64,000 nt of DNA from Microvirga sesbaniae (GCF_025460805.1 NZ_JAMXFJ010000001.1:401859-465858); one strand, 5' to 3'; shown: positions 17,350 through 27,869, counted from the first letter of the stretch. The notes: generated from the sequence alone by a model not told the origin. Translations and numbers: made by a program.

Positions 17350-18600
17350 CTACCGCCGCTTCTTCGCCACGTCGCGCCTCAGGATCCCGACCACCTCCAG
17401 ATGCGGCGAGTGCTTGAACTGGTCGACTGGGATCACCCGCTCGAGACGGTAGCCCGCGCTCATGAGAATCGCGGCATCGCGGGCGAAGGTGGCGGCGTCG
17501 CAGGAGACGCTCACCACGAGCGGGACCTTGGACACCGCGAGCTGCTTCACCTGCGCCTCCGCGCCCGCGCGCGGCGGATCGAGCACCACGGCGTCGAAGG
17601 CGTCGAGTTCGGGCGTCAGCAGCGGCCGGCGGAAGAGATCGCGCGCCTCGGTGGTGATCCGGCGCAGGCCCGGCGTCGCCCGGGCGGCCTTGTCGAGGGC
17701 CGTCATCGCGCCCTTGTCGAACTCCACCGCGTGGACGTCGGCCGTCTCCGCAAGCCGCAGCGCGAACGGGCCGGCCCCGGCGAAGAGATCGGCCACGCGC
17801 TTGGCGCGCGCGCAGGCCTCGGTGACGAAGCCCGCCAGCGTTTCTTCGCCGATCCGTGTGGCCTGCAGGAACGAGCCCGCGGGCGGAACGACGGCGGCGC
17901 GGCCCATCGCGATGGCGGGCGGGCGCCGCTCCACGATCACGTCCCCGTGGATCGACAGGCGCGAGAGGTCGAGGCTCGCCGCGAGATCGATGAGGCGCAG
18001 GCGCTCCGGATCCTTGAGGGGGCCGAAGCCGCGCACGTCCACGTCGAAGCCGGTCTGCGTCGCGGTGATCTGAACGTCGAGCGGCTTGCGCGGGCCCTTC
18101 AGATGCTCGCCGATGGAGCGGGCGATCTCGGGCGCCCGGGCCTTCAGGACCGGCTCCGTGATGGGACAGAAGGCGATCTCGACGATCTGGTGGCTGCGCG
18201 GGGCCATGAAGCCCACATGCATGGCGCGGTCGGGAAAGCGCACGTGCAGCGTCACCCGCCGGCGTCCCTCGCCATGGGCGTCGATGAGCGGCTCGACGGG
18301 CGCGTCGATGCGCGCCTGCTTCAGGGTATGGACGAGGGTCTCCTGCTTCCAGGCCTGATAGAAGCCGTGCCTCATGTGCTGCGTCGCGCAGCCGCCGCAT
18401 CGGTCGAAATACGGGCAGAACGGCGTCTCGCGCTCGGGCGACGGCTCATCGACGGAGACGAGGCGCGCATGCGATCCCTCGCGCTCGATGGTGACGGTCT
18501 CGCCCGGCAGCACCTTCGGCACGAAGACGGACCCGGAAGGCGTGTCCGCGATGCCGTCGGCCTTCGCGCCGAGGCGCCTGATGATCACCTGTTCAGCCAA
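17350..18600 (-). CDS. TrmA/RlmD-type RNA uracil-5 methyltransferase
   Basis: 416 residues from the TTG at 18600, which follows GGGAG; GTG at 18624 or 18588 are alternatives. A short N-terminal TRAM-like part precedes a Cys cluster (FCPYFDRCGGCATQH) fitting a 4Fe-4S site. The SAM pocket is DLFAGAGPFALRLAE, followed by VVLDPPRAGAEAQ and VSVSCDAATFARD with the catalytic Cys. Members make m5U in rRNA or tRNA; which target is used here cannot be told. It overlaps the tlyA 3' end by eight bases, so the two are cotranscribed. Confidence 0.92.
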   Translation of the reverse strand: MAEQVIIRRLGAKADGIADTPSGSVFVPKVLPGETVTIEREGSHARLVSVDEPSPERETPFCPYFDRCGGCATQHMRHGFYQAWKQETLVHTLKQARIDAPVEPLIDAHGEGRRRVTLHVRFPDRAMHVGFMAPRSHQIVEIAFCPITEPVLKARAPEIARSIGEHLKGPRKPLDVQITATQTGFDVDVRGFGPLKDPERLRLIDLAASLDLSRLSIHGDVIVERRPPAIAMGRAAVVPPAGSFLQATRIGEETLAGFVTEACARAKRVADLFAGAGPFALRLAETADVHAVEFDKGAMTALDKAARATPGLRRITTEARDLFRRPLLTPELDAFDAVVLDPPRAGAEAQVKQLAVSKVPLVVSVSCDAATFARDAAILMSAGYRLERVIPVDQFKHSPHLEVVGILRRDVAKKRR

Positions 18601-19321
18601 TGCGGGCTCCCAGCAAGAATTCACGATTGCCGTCCCCGCCCTCGATGGGCGAAGGGACGATCCCGGTCACCTCGAAGCCGAGGGACGTGACGAAGGCCGA
18701 GAGGTCCTCGCACACGGCGCGGTGCACCGCCTCGTCGCGCACGATGCCCTTCTTCACGTGATCGCGGCCGGCTTCGAATTGCGGCTTCACGAGAACGGCG
18801 AGCTCCGCCCGGGGCTTCAGCAGGGCCACGGCGGGCGGCAGGACGAGCTTGAGCGAGATGAAGCTCACGTCCGAGACCAGGAGATCGGCCGCCTGCGGGA
18901 TGAGTTCGCGGCTCAGCGAACGGGCATCCGTGCCCTCGAAATTCGTCACCCTGGCGTTGCCCACGATGGTGGGATGCAGCTGGCCGTGCCCCACATCCAC
19001 CGCATAGACATGGGCCGCGCCGCGCATGAGCAGCACCTCCGTGAAGCCCCCCGTGGAGGCGCCGATGTCGAGGCAGACCTTGTCCCTCGGGTCGATGTGG
19101 AAGGCATCGAGCGCCGCCGCGAGCTTGACGCCGCCGCGGGACACGTAGGGGTGCGGCTGCTCGGCCGTGATCAAGGCCTCCTCGGGAACCGGGTCGGACG
19201 CCCGGCGGACGACGGCGCCGTTCACGGTCACGAGCCCGGCCGCGATGGCCTCCTGGGCCCGGGCGCGACTCATGAAGAAGCCGCGCTCGACCAGGACCAC
19301 ATCGGCGCGCCTGCGGGTCAT
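18593..19321 (-). CDS. tlyA: TlyA-family rRNA 2'-O-methyltransferase
   Basis: 242 residues. An N-terminal S4-like RNA-binding domain (MTRRRADVVLVERGFFMSRARAQEAI, residues about 4-65) is followed by YVSRGGVKLAAAL and an FtsJ/RrmJ-type methylase with CLDIGASTGGFTEVLL and LVSDVSFISLKLVLP. TlyA methylates cytidine 2'-OH in 16S and/or 23S rRNA; homologues are also called hemolysin A for historical reasons. It is the first gene of a pair with the m5U methyltransferase. Confidence 0.94.
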   Translation of the reverse strand: MTRRRADVVLVERGFFMSRARAQEAIAAGLVTVNGAVVRRASDPVPEEALITAEQPHPYVSRGGVKLAAALDAFHIDPRDKVCLDIGASTGGFTEVLLMRGAAHVYAVDVGHGQLHPTIVGNARVTNFEGTDARSLSRELIPQAADLLVSDVSFISLKLVLPPAVALLKPRAELAVLVKPQFEAGRDHVKKGIVRDEAVHRAVCEDLSAFVTSLGFEVTGIVPSPIEGGDGNREFLLGARIG

Positions 19322-19426
19322 CGGAGCCTCGCGTTCATCTGGATCACGATCCTTTTATGGGCAGAAGCCGGACACAGCCCTAGAACCTCTTACGTTCACA
19401 ATTCTTCGAAGGCCCACGGAGGTCCC

Positions 19427-20140
19427 ATGCTCAGCCGCCGACATCTTCTGACAGGGGCAACCCTGCTGGCCGCCAGCGCTGCCATTCCCCGCGCCTGGGC
19501 GCAAGCCCCTTCCGGGCCCTTCAAGCTCGATCCCTTGCCCTATGCGCCCTCCAAGAACGAGCCGCATATCGACGCCCAGACCATGGAAATCCACCATGAC
19601 AGGCACCATGCGGCCTATGTCAACAATCTCAACGCGGCGCTCAGCCAGAACGCCGAGGCGGCCAGGATGCCGCTCCAGGACATGCTGGCGAACCTGAGCA
19701 AAGTCCCGGAATCGATCCGCACGGCCGTGCGCAACAACGGCGGAGGCCACGCCAACCACACCATGTTCTGGCAGATCATGGGCGGGCAGGGTGGCGAGCC
19801 CTCGGGCGACCTGAAGGCGGCCATCGACCGCGACCTCGGCGGGTTCCAGAAGTTCCAGACGGATTTCAACACCGCCGGCGAGCGGCAGTTCGGCTCCGGC
19901 TGGGTTTTCGTCACGGTCGCCCGCGACGGCAAGCTCGCCCTGACCACGAGGCCGAACCAGGACACGCCCCTGATGGACGGGCAGCGGGTCCTCATGGGCA
20001 ACGACGTGTGGGAGCACGCCTATTACCTGAAATACCAGAACCGCCGGCCCGACTACCTCAAGGCCTGGTGGAACGTTCTCGACTGGAACCGGATCGGCCA
20101 GCGCTACGCCGCGGCGAAATCGGGAACGCTGACGGTTTAG
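19427..20140 (+). CDS. sodB: Fe/Mn superoxide dismutase with Tat signal
   Basis: 237 residues. The N-terminus LSRRHLLTGATLL followed by a hydrophobic stretch and AWAQA is a twin-arginine signal, so the enzyme should be exported folded to the periplasm. The mature part has metal ligands in MEIHHDRHHAAYVNNLN, GGHANHTMFW and DVWEHAYYLKYQNRRPDYL. It converts superoxide to peroxide. Most bacterial Fe/Mn SODs are cytoplasmic, so the Tat signal is notable. ATG follows GGAGG. The gene lies on the opposite strand between tlyA and dxs. Confidence 0.95.
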   Translation: MLSRRHLLTGATLLAASAAIPRAWAQAPSGPFKLDPLPYAPSKNEPHIDAQTMEIHHDRHHAAYVNNLNAALSQNAEAARMPLQDMLANLSKVPESIRTAVRNNGGGHANHTMFWQIMGGQGGEPSGDLKAAIDRDLGGFQKFQTDFNTAGERQFGSGWVFVTVARDGKLALTTRPNQDTPLMDGQRVLMGNDVWEHAYYLKYQNRRPDYLKAWWNVLDWNRIGQRYAAAKSGTLTV

Positions 20141-20213
20141 CGGATCGTGGACGACGGCATCACCGGTTTTGCCGCGGCTCGCCCGTCACGTCATCACCCG
20201 CTCTCACCATCCT

Positions 20214-20418
20214 CCCACGTCATCACCGGCCTTGTGCCGGTGATCCCGATTGACTGAAGCGCCGCGCCGCACCGGATCGGGATGGCCGGGACAGGCCCGG
20301 CCATGACGCGAGAGGGTGTCAGCGAGGCCGCAGGATGGCCGGGACGAGCCCGGCCATGACGTGGGGAGGGTGGCGGGAAGGGCGGAGGATGGCCGGGTCG
20401 GACCCGGCCGGGACGTGG
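20214..20418. repeat. Family A palindrome followed by two lone half units
   Basis: One full copy is at 20214-20309. Two isolated right-side hairpins follow, GATGGCCGGGACGAGCCCGGCCATGACGTGG-like at about 20333-20363 and 20386-20417. They sit between convergent sodB and dxs and fill nearly all of the 285-base gap. Confidence 0.85.
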
Positions 20419-20425
20419 GAAAGCC

Positions 20426-22348
20426 TCAGGCCCTCGCCTTGCGGGTCTCTTCCCGGCCAAGGGCCTCGAACACCTTGGTGACGATGCCGGCCGAATCGAG
20501 CCCGGCCTTGGCGTACATGCGCTCGGGCTTGTCCTGGTCCTGGTAGAGATCGGGCAGGACCATGGCACGCACCTTGAGGCTGCCCCGGTCGAGGGCGCCT
20601 CTTTCGGCGAGGAGCTGGAGCACGTAGGAGCCGAAGCCCCCGACCGAGCCTTCCTCGATGGTCACCAGGACCTCGTGGTCGCGGGCGAGCCGCAGGATCA
20701 TCTCCTCGTCGAGGGGCTTGGCGAAGCGGGCATCCGCCACGGTGGTGGAGAGGCCGCGCGTCTCCAGCTCCTCGGCGGCCTTCAGGGCCTCGGACAGGCG
20801 GGTGCCGAGCGACAGGAGCGCGATCCGGCTGCCTTCCTTGACGATCCGGCCCTTGCCGATGGCGAGAGGAATGCCTTTTTCCGGCATGTCGACGCCCACG
20901 CCCTCGCCGCGAGGATAGCGGAACGCGATGGGGCCGGAATCGTGAGCGGCCGCGGTCGCCACCATGTGGACGAGCTCCGCCTCGTCGGCGGCCGCCATCA
21001 CCACCATGTTGGGCAGGCAGCCGAGATAGGCCACGTCGAAGGAGCCCGCATGGGTGGGCCCGTCGGCGCCCACGAGGCCCGCCCGGTCGAGAGCGAAGCG
21101 CACGGGCAGGTTCTGGATCGCCACGTCGTGCACGACCTGGTCGTAGGCGCGCTGCAGGAAGGTGGAATAGATGGCGCAGAACGGCTTGTAGCCCTCGGTC
21201 GCCATGCCGGCCGCAAACGTGACCGCGTGCTGCTCGGCAATGCCCACGTCGAAGGTGCGGGCCGGGAATTCCTTGCCGAACAGGTCGATCCCGGTGCCCG
21301 ACGGCATGGCGGCCGTGACGGCCACGATCTTGTCGTCCGCCCGGGCTTCCCGGATCAGGCTCTCGCCGAACACCCGGGTGTAGGAGGGGGCGTTCGCCTT
21401 GGCCTTGGTCTGCGCGCCCGTCACCACGTCGAAGGTGACCACGCCGTGATACTTGTCGGCCGCGGCTTCCGCGGGCGCGTAGCCCTTGCCCTTCTTGGTC
21501 ACCACATGGACCAGGATCGGCCCGGTCTCGGTGTCGCGCACGTTCTTGAGAATGGGCAGCAGGTGGTCGAGGTTGTGACCGTCGATGGGCCCGACATAGT
21601 AGAAGCCGAGCTCCTCGAACATCGTCCCGCCGGTCCAGAAGCCCCGGGCGAATTCCTCGGCGCGCTGGGCCTTCTCGTAGATGAATTTCGGCAGCTTCTT
21701 GGCCAGCTGCTTGGCCGTCTCGCGGATGCCCCGGTAGGTGCCGCCCGAGACCAGGCGGGCGAGATAGGACGACATGGCGCCGGTGGGCGGGGCGATCGAC
21801 ATGTCGTTGTCGTTGAGGATGACGATGAGGCGCGAGTGCATGGCGCCGGCGTTGTTCATGGCCTCGTAGGCCATGCCGGCCGACATGGCGCCGTCGCCGA
21901 TCACGGCGATCACGTTGTTTGTCTTGCCCTCCAGGTCCCGCGCCACGGCCATGCCGAGCCCGGCCGAGATCGACGTCGAGGAATGGGCCGCCCCGAAGGG
22001 GTCGTATTCGCTCTCCTGGCGCTTGGTGAAGCCCGACAGGCCCTCCGCCTGGCGCAGGGTGCGGATCCGGTCCCGGCGGCCCGTGAGGATCTTGTGCGGG
22101 TAGGCCTGGTGGCCCACGTCCCAGATCAGCCGGTCGCGGGGCGTATCGAACACGTAGTGCAGCGCCACCGTCAGCTCGACCACGCCGAGGCCCGCGCCCA
22201 GATGCCCGCCGGTGACGGACACGGCGCTGATCGTCTCCGTCCGCAGCTCGTCCGCCACCTGCCGGAGCTGGTTTTCGGGCAGTCGACGCAGATCGTCCGG
22301 GGTCTTGATGGTGTCGAGGAGAGGTGTGGACAACGTTGTTCTCGCCAA
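20426..22348 (-). CDS. dxs: 1-deoxy-D-xylulose-5-phosphate synthase
   Basis: 640 residues, normal length. Thiamine-diphosphate motif [15 protein letters not shown] (about 150-175), [17 protein letters not shown], and the transketolase-like second half with [19 protein letters not shown]. It condenses pyruvate and glyceraldehyde 3-phosphate, the first and rate-limiting step of the MEP isoprenoid pathway. No ATG is available; the start is TTG at 22348, or the TTG five codons further in. xseB lies 86 bases upstream on the same strand. Confidence 0.96.
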   Translation of the reverse strand: MARTTLSTPLLDTIKTPDDLRRLPENQLRQVADELRTETISAVSVTGGHLGAGLGVVELTVALHYVFDTPRDRLIWDVGHQAYPHKILTGRRDRIRTLRQAEGLSGFTKRQESEYDPFGAAHSSTSISAGLGMAVARDLEGKTNNVIAVIGDGAMSAGMAYEAMNNAGAMHSRLIVILNDNDMSIAPPTGAMSSYLARLVSGGTYRGIRETAKQLAKKLPKFIYEKAQRAEEFARGFWTGGTMFEELGFYYVGPIDGHNLDHLLPILKNVRDTETGPILVHVVTKKGKGYAPAEAAADKYHGVVTFDVVTGAQTKAKANAPSYTRVFGESLIREARADDKIVAVTAAMPSGTGIDLFGKEFPARTFDVGIAEQHAVTFAAGMATEGYKPFCAIYSTFLQRAYDQVVHDVAIQNLPVRFALDRAGLVGADGPTHAGSFDVAYLGCLPNMVVMAAADEAELVHMVATAAAHDSGPIAFRYPRGEGVGVDMPEKGIPLAIGKGRIVKEGSRIALLSLGTRLSEALKAAEELETRGLSTTVADARFAKPLDEEMILRLARDHEVLVTIEEGSVGGFGSYVLQLLAERGALDRGSLKVRAMVLPDLYQDQDKPERMYAKAGLDSAGIVTKVFEALGREETRKARA

Positions 22349-22434
22349 GCTTGAAGCCGGGTGGCCGTCTCAGGAAATAGGTTCGGGGGCCCCCCGGGTC
22401 AAACGCGAGGCGCGATCCTTCCCGCTCGGCCCGA

Positions 22435-22683
22435 CTATTCCGCGACGTCGAGCGGAGCCGTGCCGGAAGCGGCGCCGTCCGGCCCGATGGTGATCTTCTC
22501 GATGCGGGCCTCGGCCTTCTTGAGGAGCTGCTCGCAATGCTTCTTCAGGGCCTCGCCGCGCTCGTAGATGGCGATCGAATCCTCCAAGGGCACGTCGCCG
22601 CGCTCGAGACGGCGGACGATGTCCTCCAGCTCGGCCAGGGCCTTCTCGAAGGGGAGGGTCTTGATGGAGGCGGTGTCGGTCAT
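22435..22683 (-). CDS. xseB: Exodeoxyribonuclease VII small subunit
   Basis: 82 residues. [37 protein letters not shown] is the full XseB signature, followed by a coiled-coil segment. It binds XseA to form the single-strand exonuclease; xseA is not in the window. It is positioned between the DUF2339 gene (34 bases upstream) and dxs, an arrangement with dxs that is common in this class of bacteria. Confidence 0.95.
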   Translation of the reverse strand: MTDTASIKTLPFEKALAELEDIVRRLERGDVPLEDSIAIYERGEALKKHCEQLLKKAEARIEKITIGPDGAASGTAPLDVAE

Positions 22684-22717
22684 GCGGGTTCCGTCAAATC
22701 TCTGTCCTGGGCCGATC

Positions 22718-25411
22718 TCACGATGGAATTGCGGCATCGCTTGGTCGGCGCGCGAGGAGTCTCTGATAGACGAGACCGATGCCGATGAGAACAAGCCCGA
22801 GGCCAATAAATGACAGGGCGCGCATGACCCCCTCCAGGTTGGACAGGTCGACGATGAAGACTTTCAGCACCGCCAGCACGAGATAGACCGCCGAGACGAG
22901 GCGCGCGGGGCGGCTGTTGAAGGCGAGGCCCAGGCCGAGCAGGAGAATGCCGATGACGAGGAGCGCCAGCGAATAGCTCCACTGCTCTGCCTGTGTGAAG
23001 CCTTGCCACAAGGCGAGCTGGGGGCCGGCGGCGACCCGCCGGATCGCCAGGCCGACATAGGCCGAGAACAGGACGAGGCTCAGGACCGCCGAGGACAGGC
23101 TGTAGAGGGGCGGCCTCGCGCGCCGCTCGAGAAGGGCCAGGCCGGCCGCCAGGACGGCGGGCAGCAGATAGGCCGGGAGGAGCGCGTTGAAGATCGCCCC
23201 GCCCGGAACCTCGTCCTCGGTCAGCACGGGATTGGCGACCAGAAGCAGCCCGCCCGCGCAGAGGGCGAGGGACAGGGTCCTGAAGATGAGCGAGCCCCAG
23301 CGGTAGACCGGATCGGCGTGCCGGAGGTCGAGGCGCGTGAGGACGAGCGCGAAGACGAGGCTTTCTGTCGCAACCAGCCCGATCTCCAGCAGATCGGTGG
23401 TGGCCGCCAGCGGATCCCCGGCCCGGAGCGCGTGGCGGATCTCGAAGAAGACCAGAAAAGCCGCGAACGCGATCCCGAGGCTCTCCGTCAGCCGCACGGT
23501 CCAGTCGCGGCCCGTGCGCTGGAGCAGGCGGCTCGCCGCCAGGAAGGCCAGGGCCGGGACGCCGTAGCCCCAGAGCAGCCAGTTGATCAGGACCGGACCG
23601 GGATCGCCCCCCGCGATCGTCGGGTCCCAGATCAGCCGCCCCAGGATGATCACCCCGATGGCGCCGACCGCGTAGCGCAGGGCCGGGATCGCGATCCGGT
23701 CGGCGATCCAGGCGGTGCCGAGAGCCGTCAGGGCGAACGCGACCGTGAGCATGCCCCGGTCGAGCGCGAAGGTCAGGCCGAGCGCCAGACCCGCGAGGGC
23801 CGCCGAGGCCGTGGCGCCGAGGCCCAGGCGCAGGGCCGGGGCCTCCCCGTGTCCGCGCCGCATGAGCCATTGCGAAACCAGCGCGAAGGCGAGCGCCAGC
23901 CCGCCGGCCACCAGGGCGAAGGACAGGCTGCGTTCGAACTCCGTCACCCGCCAATAGGCGGCGACGAGCGCCAGGAGCGGACCGGCGGTCGCCGCGCCCG
24001 CGTACCAGGCGGCCGTGGCGAGGCGAAGACCGGGCGAGCGCGCGAGCCGGGCCAGCGATGCCCCGGCGACGGCCGCCGGCGCCAGAAGGGCGAACCCGAG
24101 ATAGGTCTCGACCGCTTGGGGGCGCACGGCGAAGGCGTCGCCGCTCTGGTAGAAGAGGTTTTCCGGCGTCCCGCCGATCTCGCCCGCGATAGGCCAGACG
24201 AGGAGCGCTCCGACGATCGACAGGGCCGCCCAGGCGGCCGCAGGCGCGCCGGCCGGGACGCGGAGGCCGGTCGCCAGGAGGACCAGCGCAAGCGCGGCGA
24301 CGAAGACCGGACGGCCGTCGCCGGCGATGACGGATCCCGACACGGCGATCCCCGCGAGGGAGAAGGCCAGGAGGATGCCGCCCGCGGGCCGGTCGATGCC
24401 CGCCTCCGGGTCCGGAGCGTGCCGGTAGGGGAGGATGATGAGGACGACCGCCGCGAGGCCGGTCTGGATGACGAGATGCACCATGGCCGGCAGGGCGTCG
24501 GCGTCGTCCAGGATGAAGATGAGGAACGTCCAGGCGAGCACCCCGATCGGTGCTGCGAGCGCCAGCCAGCGCCAGCCGCGCAGGCGCGCGACCCCGTAGG
24601 CTGGCAGCACCACGAAGGCGAGGTAGATCACGAGAGCCCAGGGCTGGGGCCTGTCGGAGGATACGAGCAGGGGACTTCCCATCGCGCCGAGCAGTCCGAG
24701 GGCCGCGAGGATCGGCCCGTGCAGGGTCGCGGCGATCATGGTCAGGACCGCCACCAGGCCCAGGATCACGAAGGTCGCTCCGGACCCGATCAGGCCGTAG
24801 AGGGCGTAAGCCGCATAGGCCGACGCGAAGGCCGAGCAGGTGCCGGCCGCTGTCAGAATGGCCGGGACGCTGGCGGCCGGAAGGCCCGGCAGCCTGAGAT
24901 CCTGCTCCCGGCGGCGCAGCCACTCGCCCGCGCCGATCAGGACAAGCGCGAAGAGCCCGCCCAGGGCGATGCGCATCCCGGGGCTGAGCAGGTTCTGCTC
25001 GATGGAATAGCGCACGAGGAAGATGCCGCCGAACGCCAGAGCGACCCCGCCGACCCAGACCGCCCAGCGGGCGCCGAGCTTCTCTTCGAGGTCCCGGGTC
25101 TTCGCGGCCGGTTGCGGCGCTGCCGCCGGGATGGCCGGGACCGGCGCGGTTATCGGAACGGGCCCGGGGGGTGGGGCCGGTTCCGGCTCGGCGGGCTCGT
25201 CGATGGCCGGTTCCCGAACCGGAGCCTGATCGGCCGATGGAGCGGCTCCGCCCGCCTGCGCCTTGATCAGGCGCAGCTCGCCTTCGAGGCCCGCGACGTG
25301 CTGTTGGAGGATGGCGATCTTTTTGCGCGCGGAGAGGCCGAGGACCAGCCCGGCGATGGCGCAGGCGGGAATGCTGAGGACCAGCAGGGCGAGCAGGACC
25401 ATGTCGTCCAA
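22718..25411 (-). CDS. DUF2339 large polytopic membrane protein
   Basis: 897 residues. One helix at the N-terminus is followed by a short coiled coil ([21 protein letters not shown]), a Pro/Ala-rich linker (about 55-100), then roughly 25 closely spaced hydrophobic helices to the end. This layout and [26 protein letters not shown] identify DUF2339. Function is unknown. Start: TTG at 25411 after GGAGG (25419-25424); an in-frame ATG three codons later has no site at the right distance. A family B repeat lies just upstream. Confidence 0.88.
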   Translation of the reverse strand: MDDMVLLALLVLSIPACAIAGLVLGLSARKKIAILQQHVAGLEGELRLIKAQAGGAAPSADQAPVREPAIDEPAEPEPAPPPGPVPITAPVPAIPAAAPQPAAKTRDLEEKLGARWAVWVGGVALAFGGIFLVRYSIEQNLLSPGMRIALGGLFALVLIGAGEWLRRREQDLRLPGLPAASVPAILTAAGTCSAFASAYAAYALYGLIGSGATFVILGLVAVLTMIAATLHGPILAALGLLGAMGSPLLVSSDRPQPWALVIYLAFVVLPAYGVARLRGWRWLALAAPIGVLAWTFLIFILDDADALPAMVHLVIQTGLAAVVLIILPYRHAPDPEAGIDRPAGGILLAFSLAGIAVSGSVIAGDGRPVFVAALALVLLATGLRVPAGAPAAAWAALSIVGALLVWPIAGEIGGTPENLFYQSGDAFAVRPQAVETYLGFALLAPAAVAGASLARLARSPGLRLATAAWYAGAATAGPLLALVAAYWRVTEFERSLSFALVAGGLALAFALVSQWLMRRGHGEAPALRLGLGATASAALAGLALGLTFALDRGMLTVAFALTALGTAWIADRIAIPALRYAVGAIGVIILGRLIWDPTIAGGDPGPVLINWLLWGYGVPALAFLAASRLLQRTGRDWTVRLTESLGIAFAAFLVFFEIRHALRAGDPLAATTDLLEIGLVATESLVFALVLTRLDLRHADPVYRWGSLIFRTLSLALCAGGLLLVANPVLTEDEVPGGAIFNALLPAYLLPAVLAAGLALLERRARPPLYSLSSAVLSLVLFSAYVGLAIRRVAAGPQLALWQGFTQAEQWSYSLALLVIGILLLGLGLAFNSRPARLVSAVYLVLAVLKVFIVDLSNLEGVMRALSFIGLGLVLIGIGLVYQRLLARRPSDAAIPS

Positions 25412-25438
25412 GGGGGCAGCCTCCGATCATCGGTGGGG

Positions 25439-25522
25439 GCATCGAATCCGATGCTCCGACTCTTGGTGGGCGCATCGTTCATCGCGGCCCTCCGGGTCCA
25501 CACGATGCGCCAGCGCATCGGC
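25439..25522. repeat. Degenerate family B composite
   Basis: GCATCGAATCCGATGC (25439-25454), the spacer CTCCGACTCTTGGTGGGC, then GCATCGTTCATCGCGG...GGGTCCACACGATGCGCC. The order and spacer match the composite at 60210-60313, but the CAAAAGTGG cores are partly lost. It lies between the DUF2339 and phosphatase genes. Confidence 0.65.
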
Positions 25523-25540
25523 CGTTCCGGGCAAAACCGG

Positions 25541-26059
25541 CTATCGGCAGCTAAGCTGTAACATGAAGGGCGTGCCCTCCATAGCCTCGGCGCCCCGGCC
25601 GATGGACCGGATCGCGTCGACCATGCGGCCCCGGCGTCCGAGGAGATCGTCGGCCAGGGCGACGAGGCGCGGGTTCGGCGTCGCGCTCGGAGAGGCCGCG
25701 CGCAGGGCGAGCGCGATCCCGGCCTCGTCCCGCTCGGGTGAGAGGGCGCAGGCCGCGATATAGGCGGCCGCGGTGGAGCGGCTGATCCCGGCCCAGCAGT
25801 GGACGACCAGGGGGCTCTCTCGGCCCCAGGCCTGGACGAAGGCGAGGAGCCGCTCGATATGCTCGGCGGCCGGCAGGACGTAGCCCTCCAGCGGCTCGAC
25901 GATGTCGCTGACCCCGATGAAGAGGTGGCGCTCCGCCGCGATCCCGGCGGGACGCTCCACGCTGGCCCCGGCCCCCATGAGGCTGACCACGTGGCTCGCG
26001 CGGGTCGCCGTGACGGTCTCGGTCAGGCGGGAGAGGGGGCAGACGTGCAGGGTCGGCAT
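25541..26059 (-). CDS. Tyrosine/dual-specificity protein phosphatase
   Basis: 172 residues. The active-site loop VVHCWAGISRSTAAAY fits the Cx5R phosphatase signature (C-W-A-G-I-S-R) with Ser after Arg. The upstream segment RHLFIGVSDIVEP provides the likely general-acid Asp. Cytoplasmic, no signal. Such small phosphatases can remove phosphate from protein tyrosine or other substrates; the target is unknown. It stands alone, flanked by a family B repeat downstream and family A repeats upstream. Confidence 0.85.
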   Translation of the reverse strand: MPTLHVCPLSRLTETVTATRASHVVSLMGAGASVERPAGIAAERHLFIGVSDIVEPLEGYVLPAAEHIERLLAFVQAWGRESPLVVHCWAGISRSTAAAYIAACALSPERDEAGIALALRAASPSATPNPRLVALADDLLGRRGRMVDAIRSIGRGAEAMEGTPFMLQLSCR

Positions 26060-26159
26060 GGGCTCGGGTCTCGGAGGTGGCGGGCAGCCTTACACGATTC
26101 GGATCAACCTCGCCCCCGTCCGTGCCGGCGATCCGATGCCGTGGGACGCCCTCCGTCTC

Positions 26160-26382
26160 CACGTCATCACCGGGCTTGTCCCGGTGATCCCGCTTCTGAG
26201 AAGCGCCGCGCCTCACCGGATCGGGATGGCCGGGACAGGCCCGGCCATGACGTGTGGAGGGCGTCATCACCGGGTCACACCTCCCTCCACGTCATCACCG
26301 GGCTTGTCCCGGTGATCCCGCTCGTCTGGAGCGCCGCGCCTCACCGCATCGGTTTGGCCGGCACAAGGCCGGCCATGACGTT
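26160..26382. repeat. Two family A bipartite palindromes
   Basis: Copies at 26160-26254 and 26287-26382 have near-identical left hairpins (CATCACCGGGCTTGTCCCGG). They fill most of the 408-base gap between the phosphatase and HD-hydrolase genes. The remaining bases on either side show no gene. Confidence 0.85.
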
Positions 26383-26467
26383 GAGGGTTTCATAACCGAT
26401 GGCCTCGGGATAGTCCGGCGGGCCCGGCCGTGACGTGGACGGGACGGAGCCGGCTCGGGCCTGGATA

Positions 26468-27061
26468 TCACCGCGCCAGCGCGGCCGTCACCGTCCCGCT
26501 GTAGCGCTCCTCCGCCTCGGCCACCGGCCAGGGTTCGAGAAGGGCCAGCACGGTCCGGGGCAGGGGCTCGGGACGGCCGAAGATCTTGAGCGCCTCCTCG
26601 CGGGAAAAGCCCGCGAGATGGGTCGCCTCCAGGAAGGCCGCCTGGCGGTCGGCCTGCTTGATGAAGCGCTTGAGCGCCGCGGCCGGCTGGGCGGGCAGGC
26701 CGAAATGCAGATGGATCGCTCCGAGCAGCCCGGCCTCGATGCTCTTGTAGGCGTCGCCGATCACCGCCTTGAAGGGTGAGATGATGTCGCCGATCACGTA
26801 TTCCGGCGCGTCGTGGAGCAGCACCGCAAGACGCCAGTCGCGCGGCATGTCCGGGTTCGTTTGGCTGGCGATCGCCTCCACGAGCAGGCTGTGCTGCGCC
26901 ACGGAGAAGATGTGCCCGCCGACGGTCTGGCCGTTCCAGCGGGCCACGCGGGCGAGCCCGTGGGCGATGTCGTCGAGTTCGACGTCGAGGGGCGAGGGAT
27001 CGAGCAGGTTGAGGCGGCGGCCGGAGAGCATCCGCTGCCAGACGCGGGGTTCCTTGGCCAT
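26468..27061 (-). CDS. HD-domain hydrolase, YfbR-like
   Basis: 197 residues. HIFSVAQHSLLVEAI, then LAVLLHDAPEYVIGDIISPFKAVIG and later KQADRQA give the H...HD...D metal set of HD hydrolases. The spacing resembles YfbR-type 5'-nucleotidases acting on deoxynucleoside monophosphates, but the substrate is inferred. The start ATG overlaps the tag stop by one base (TGATG), so it is translationally coupled to the DNA glycosylase. This pairs nucleotide clean-up with base repair. Confidence 0.87.
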   Translation of the reverse strand: MAKEPRVWQRMLSGRRLNLLDPSPLDVELDDIAHGLARVARWNGQTVGGHIFSVAQHSLLVEAIASQTNPDMPRDWRLAVLLHDAPEYVIGDIISPFKAVIGDAYKSIEAGLLGAIHLHFGLPAQPAAALKRFIKQADRQAAFLEATHLAGFSREEALKIFGRPEPLPRTVLALLEPWPVAEAEERYSGTVTAALAR

Positions 27062-27669
27062 CAGAGCGTCCCGGCGAGGTCCGCGCATTCCGCGTGGCGG
27101 TAGCAACCGGTGAGATGGTCGTTCACCATCCCGACCGCCTGCATGAAGGCATAGACGATGGTCGGGCCGACGAAGTTGAAGCCCTCGCTCTTCAGCGCCT
27201 TCGAGATCTTGCGGGAGATCTCGGTCTCCGTCGGCACGTCGCGGCGGGTCCTCGCATGGGTCTGGACTGGCCGCCCGTCGACGAAATCCCACAGGAATCG
27301 CGAGAAGCCGCCGCGCTCCTGGATCACCAGCCAGGCGCGGGCGCCGGCGATGGTCGCCTCGATCTTGGCGCGGTTGCGCACGATGCCGGTGTCGAGCATC
27401 AGAGCCTCGACCTGCGCCTGGTCGAACCGGGCGATGACCGCCGGATCGAACCCCGCGAAGGCCCGGCGGAAATTCTCGCGCTTGCGCAGGATCGTGATCC
27501 AGGACAGGCCCGCCTGGAAGCCGTCGAGGATGAGCTTCTCGAACAGGGCGCGGTCGTCGCGCTCCGGCACGCCCCATTCCGTGTCGTGGTAGGCGACATA
27601 GAAGGGATCCATGCCGGGCCACCAGCAGCGGGTCTTGTGATCGGGATGCAGGATCAGTCCGTCGGTCAT
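27061..27669 (-). CDS. tag: DNA-3-methyladenine glycosylase I
   Basis: 202 residues. RCWWPGMDPFYVAYHDTEWGVP, LILDGFQAGLSWITILRKRENFR, and GFNFVGPTIVYAFMQAVGMVNDH are Tag signatures. The zinc ligands are the N-terminal Cys/His and the C-terminal GCYRHAEC. It removes 3-methyladenine from alkylated DNA. It is first in a two-gene operon with the HD hydrolase. The gene starts at ATG 27669 after a short leader without obvious Ada-type box. Confidence 0.95.
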   Translation of the reverse strand: MTDGLILHPDHKTRCWWPGMDPFYVAYHDTEWGVPERDDRALFEKLILDGFQAGLSWITILRKRENFRRAFAGFDPAVIARFDQAQVEALMLDTGIVRNRAKIEATIAGARAWLVIQERGGFSRFLWDFVDGRPVQTHARTRRDVPTETEISRKISKALKSEGFNFVGPTIVYAFMQAVGMVNDHLTGCYRHAECADLAGTL

Positions 27670-27729
27670 GGAACGTGTGTAGCGGGGCCGCGGGAAAACG
27701 GGAAGAGAGGCCCGGGCTTTTCACCTCCC

Positions 27730-27823
27730 GCGTCGTCACCGGGCTTGTCCCGGTGATCCCGATGATGGGGAGCGCCGCGCGTCTCCGGATCGGGATGGCC
27801 GGGCCTGGCCCGGCCATGAGGGG
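27730..27823. repeat. Family A bipartite palindrome
   Basis: Left hairpin CGTCACCGGGCTTGTCCCGG, right hairpin GGCCGGGCCTGGCCCGGCC. It lies between the 5' end of tag and the 3' end of the acetyltransferase gene, both on the minus strand. Confidence 0.85.
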
Positions 27824-27869
27824 GAGAGTGTCATGAGTGTCATGATCTGCCCGATTCCTCGCGAGCCGA

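Noticed and set aside
15353..18400. Minus-strand frame of over 1000 codons across corA, SRAP and methyltransferase genes
   Set aside because: It has low-complexity Arg/His/Gly composition and no domain, and it overlaps three well-supported genes.
23003..25561. Plus-strand frame of about 850 codons opposite the DUF2339 gene
   Set aside because: Arg/Gly/Asp-rich antisense shadow. The minus strand gives a regular multi-helix membrane protein with GGAGG start.
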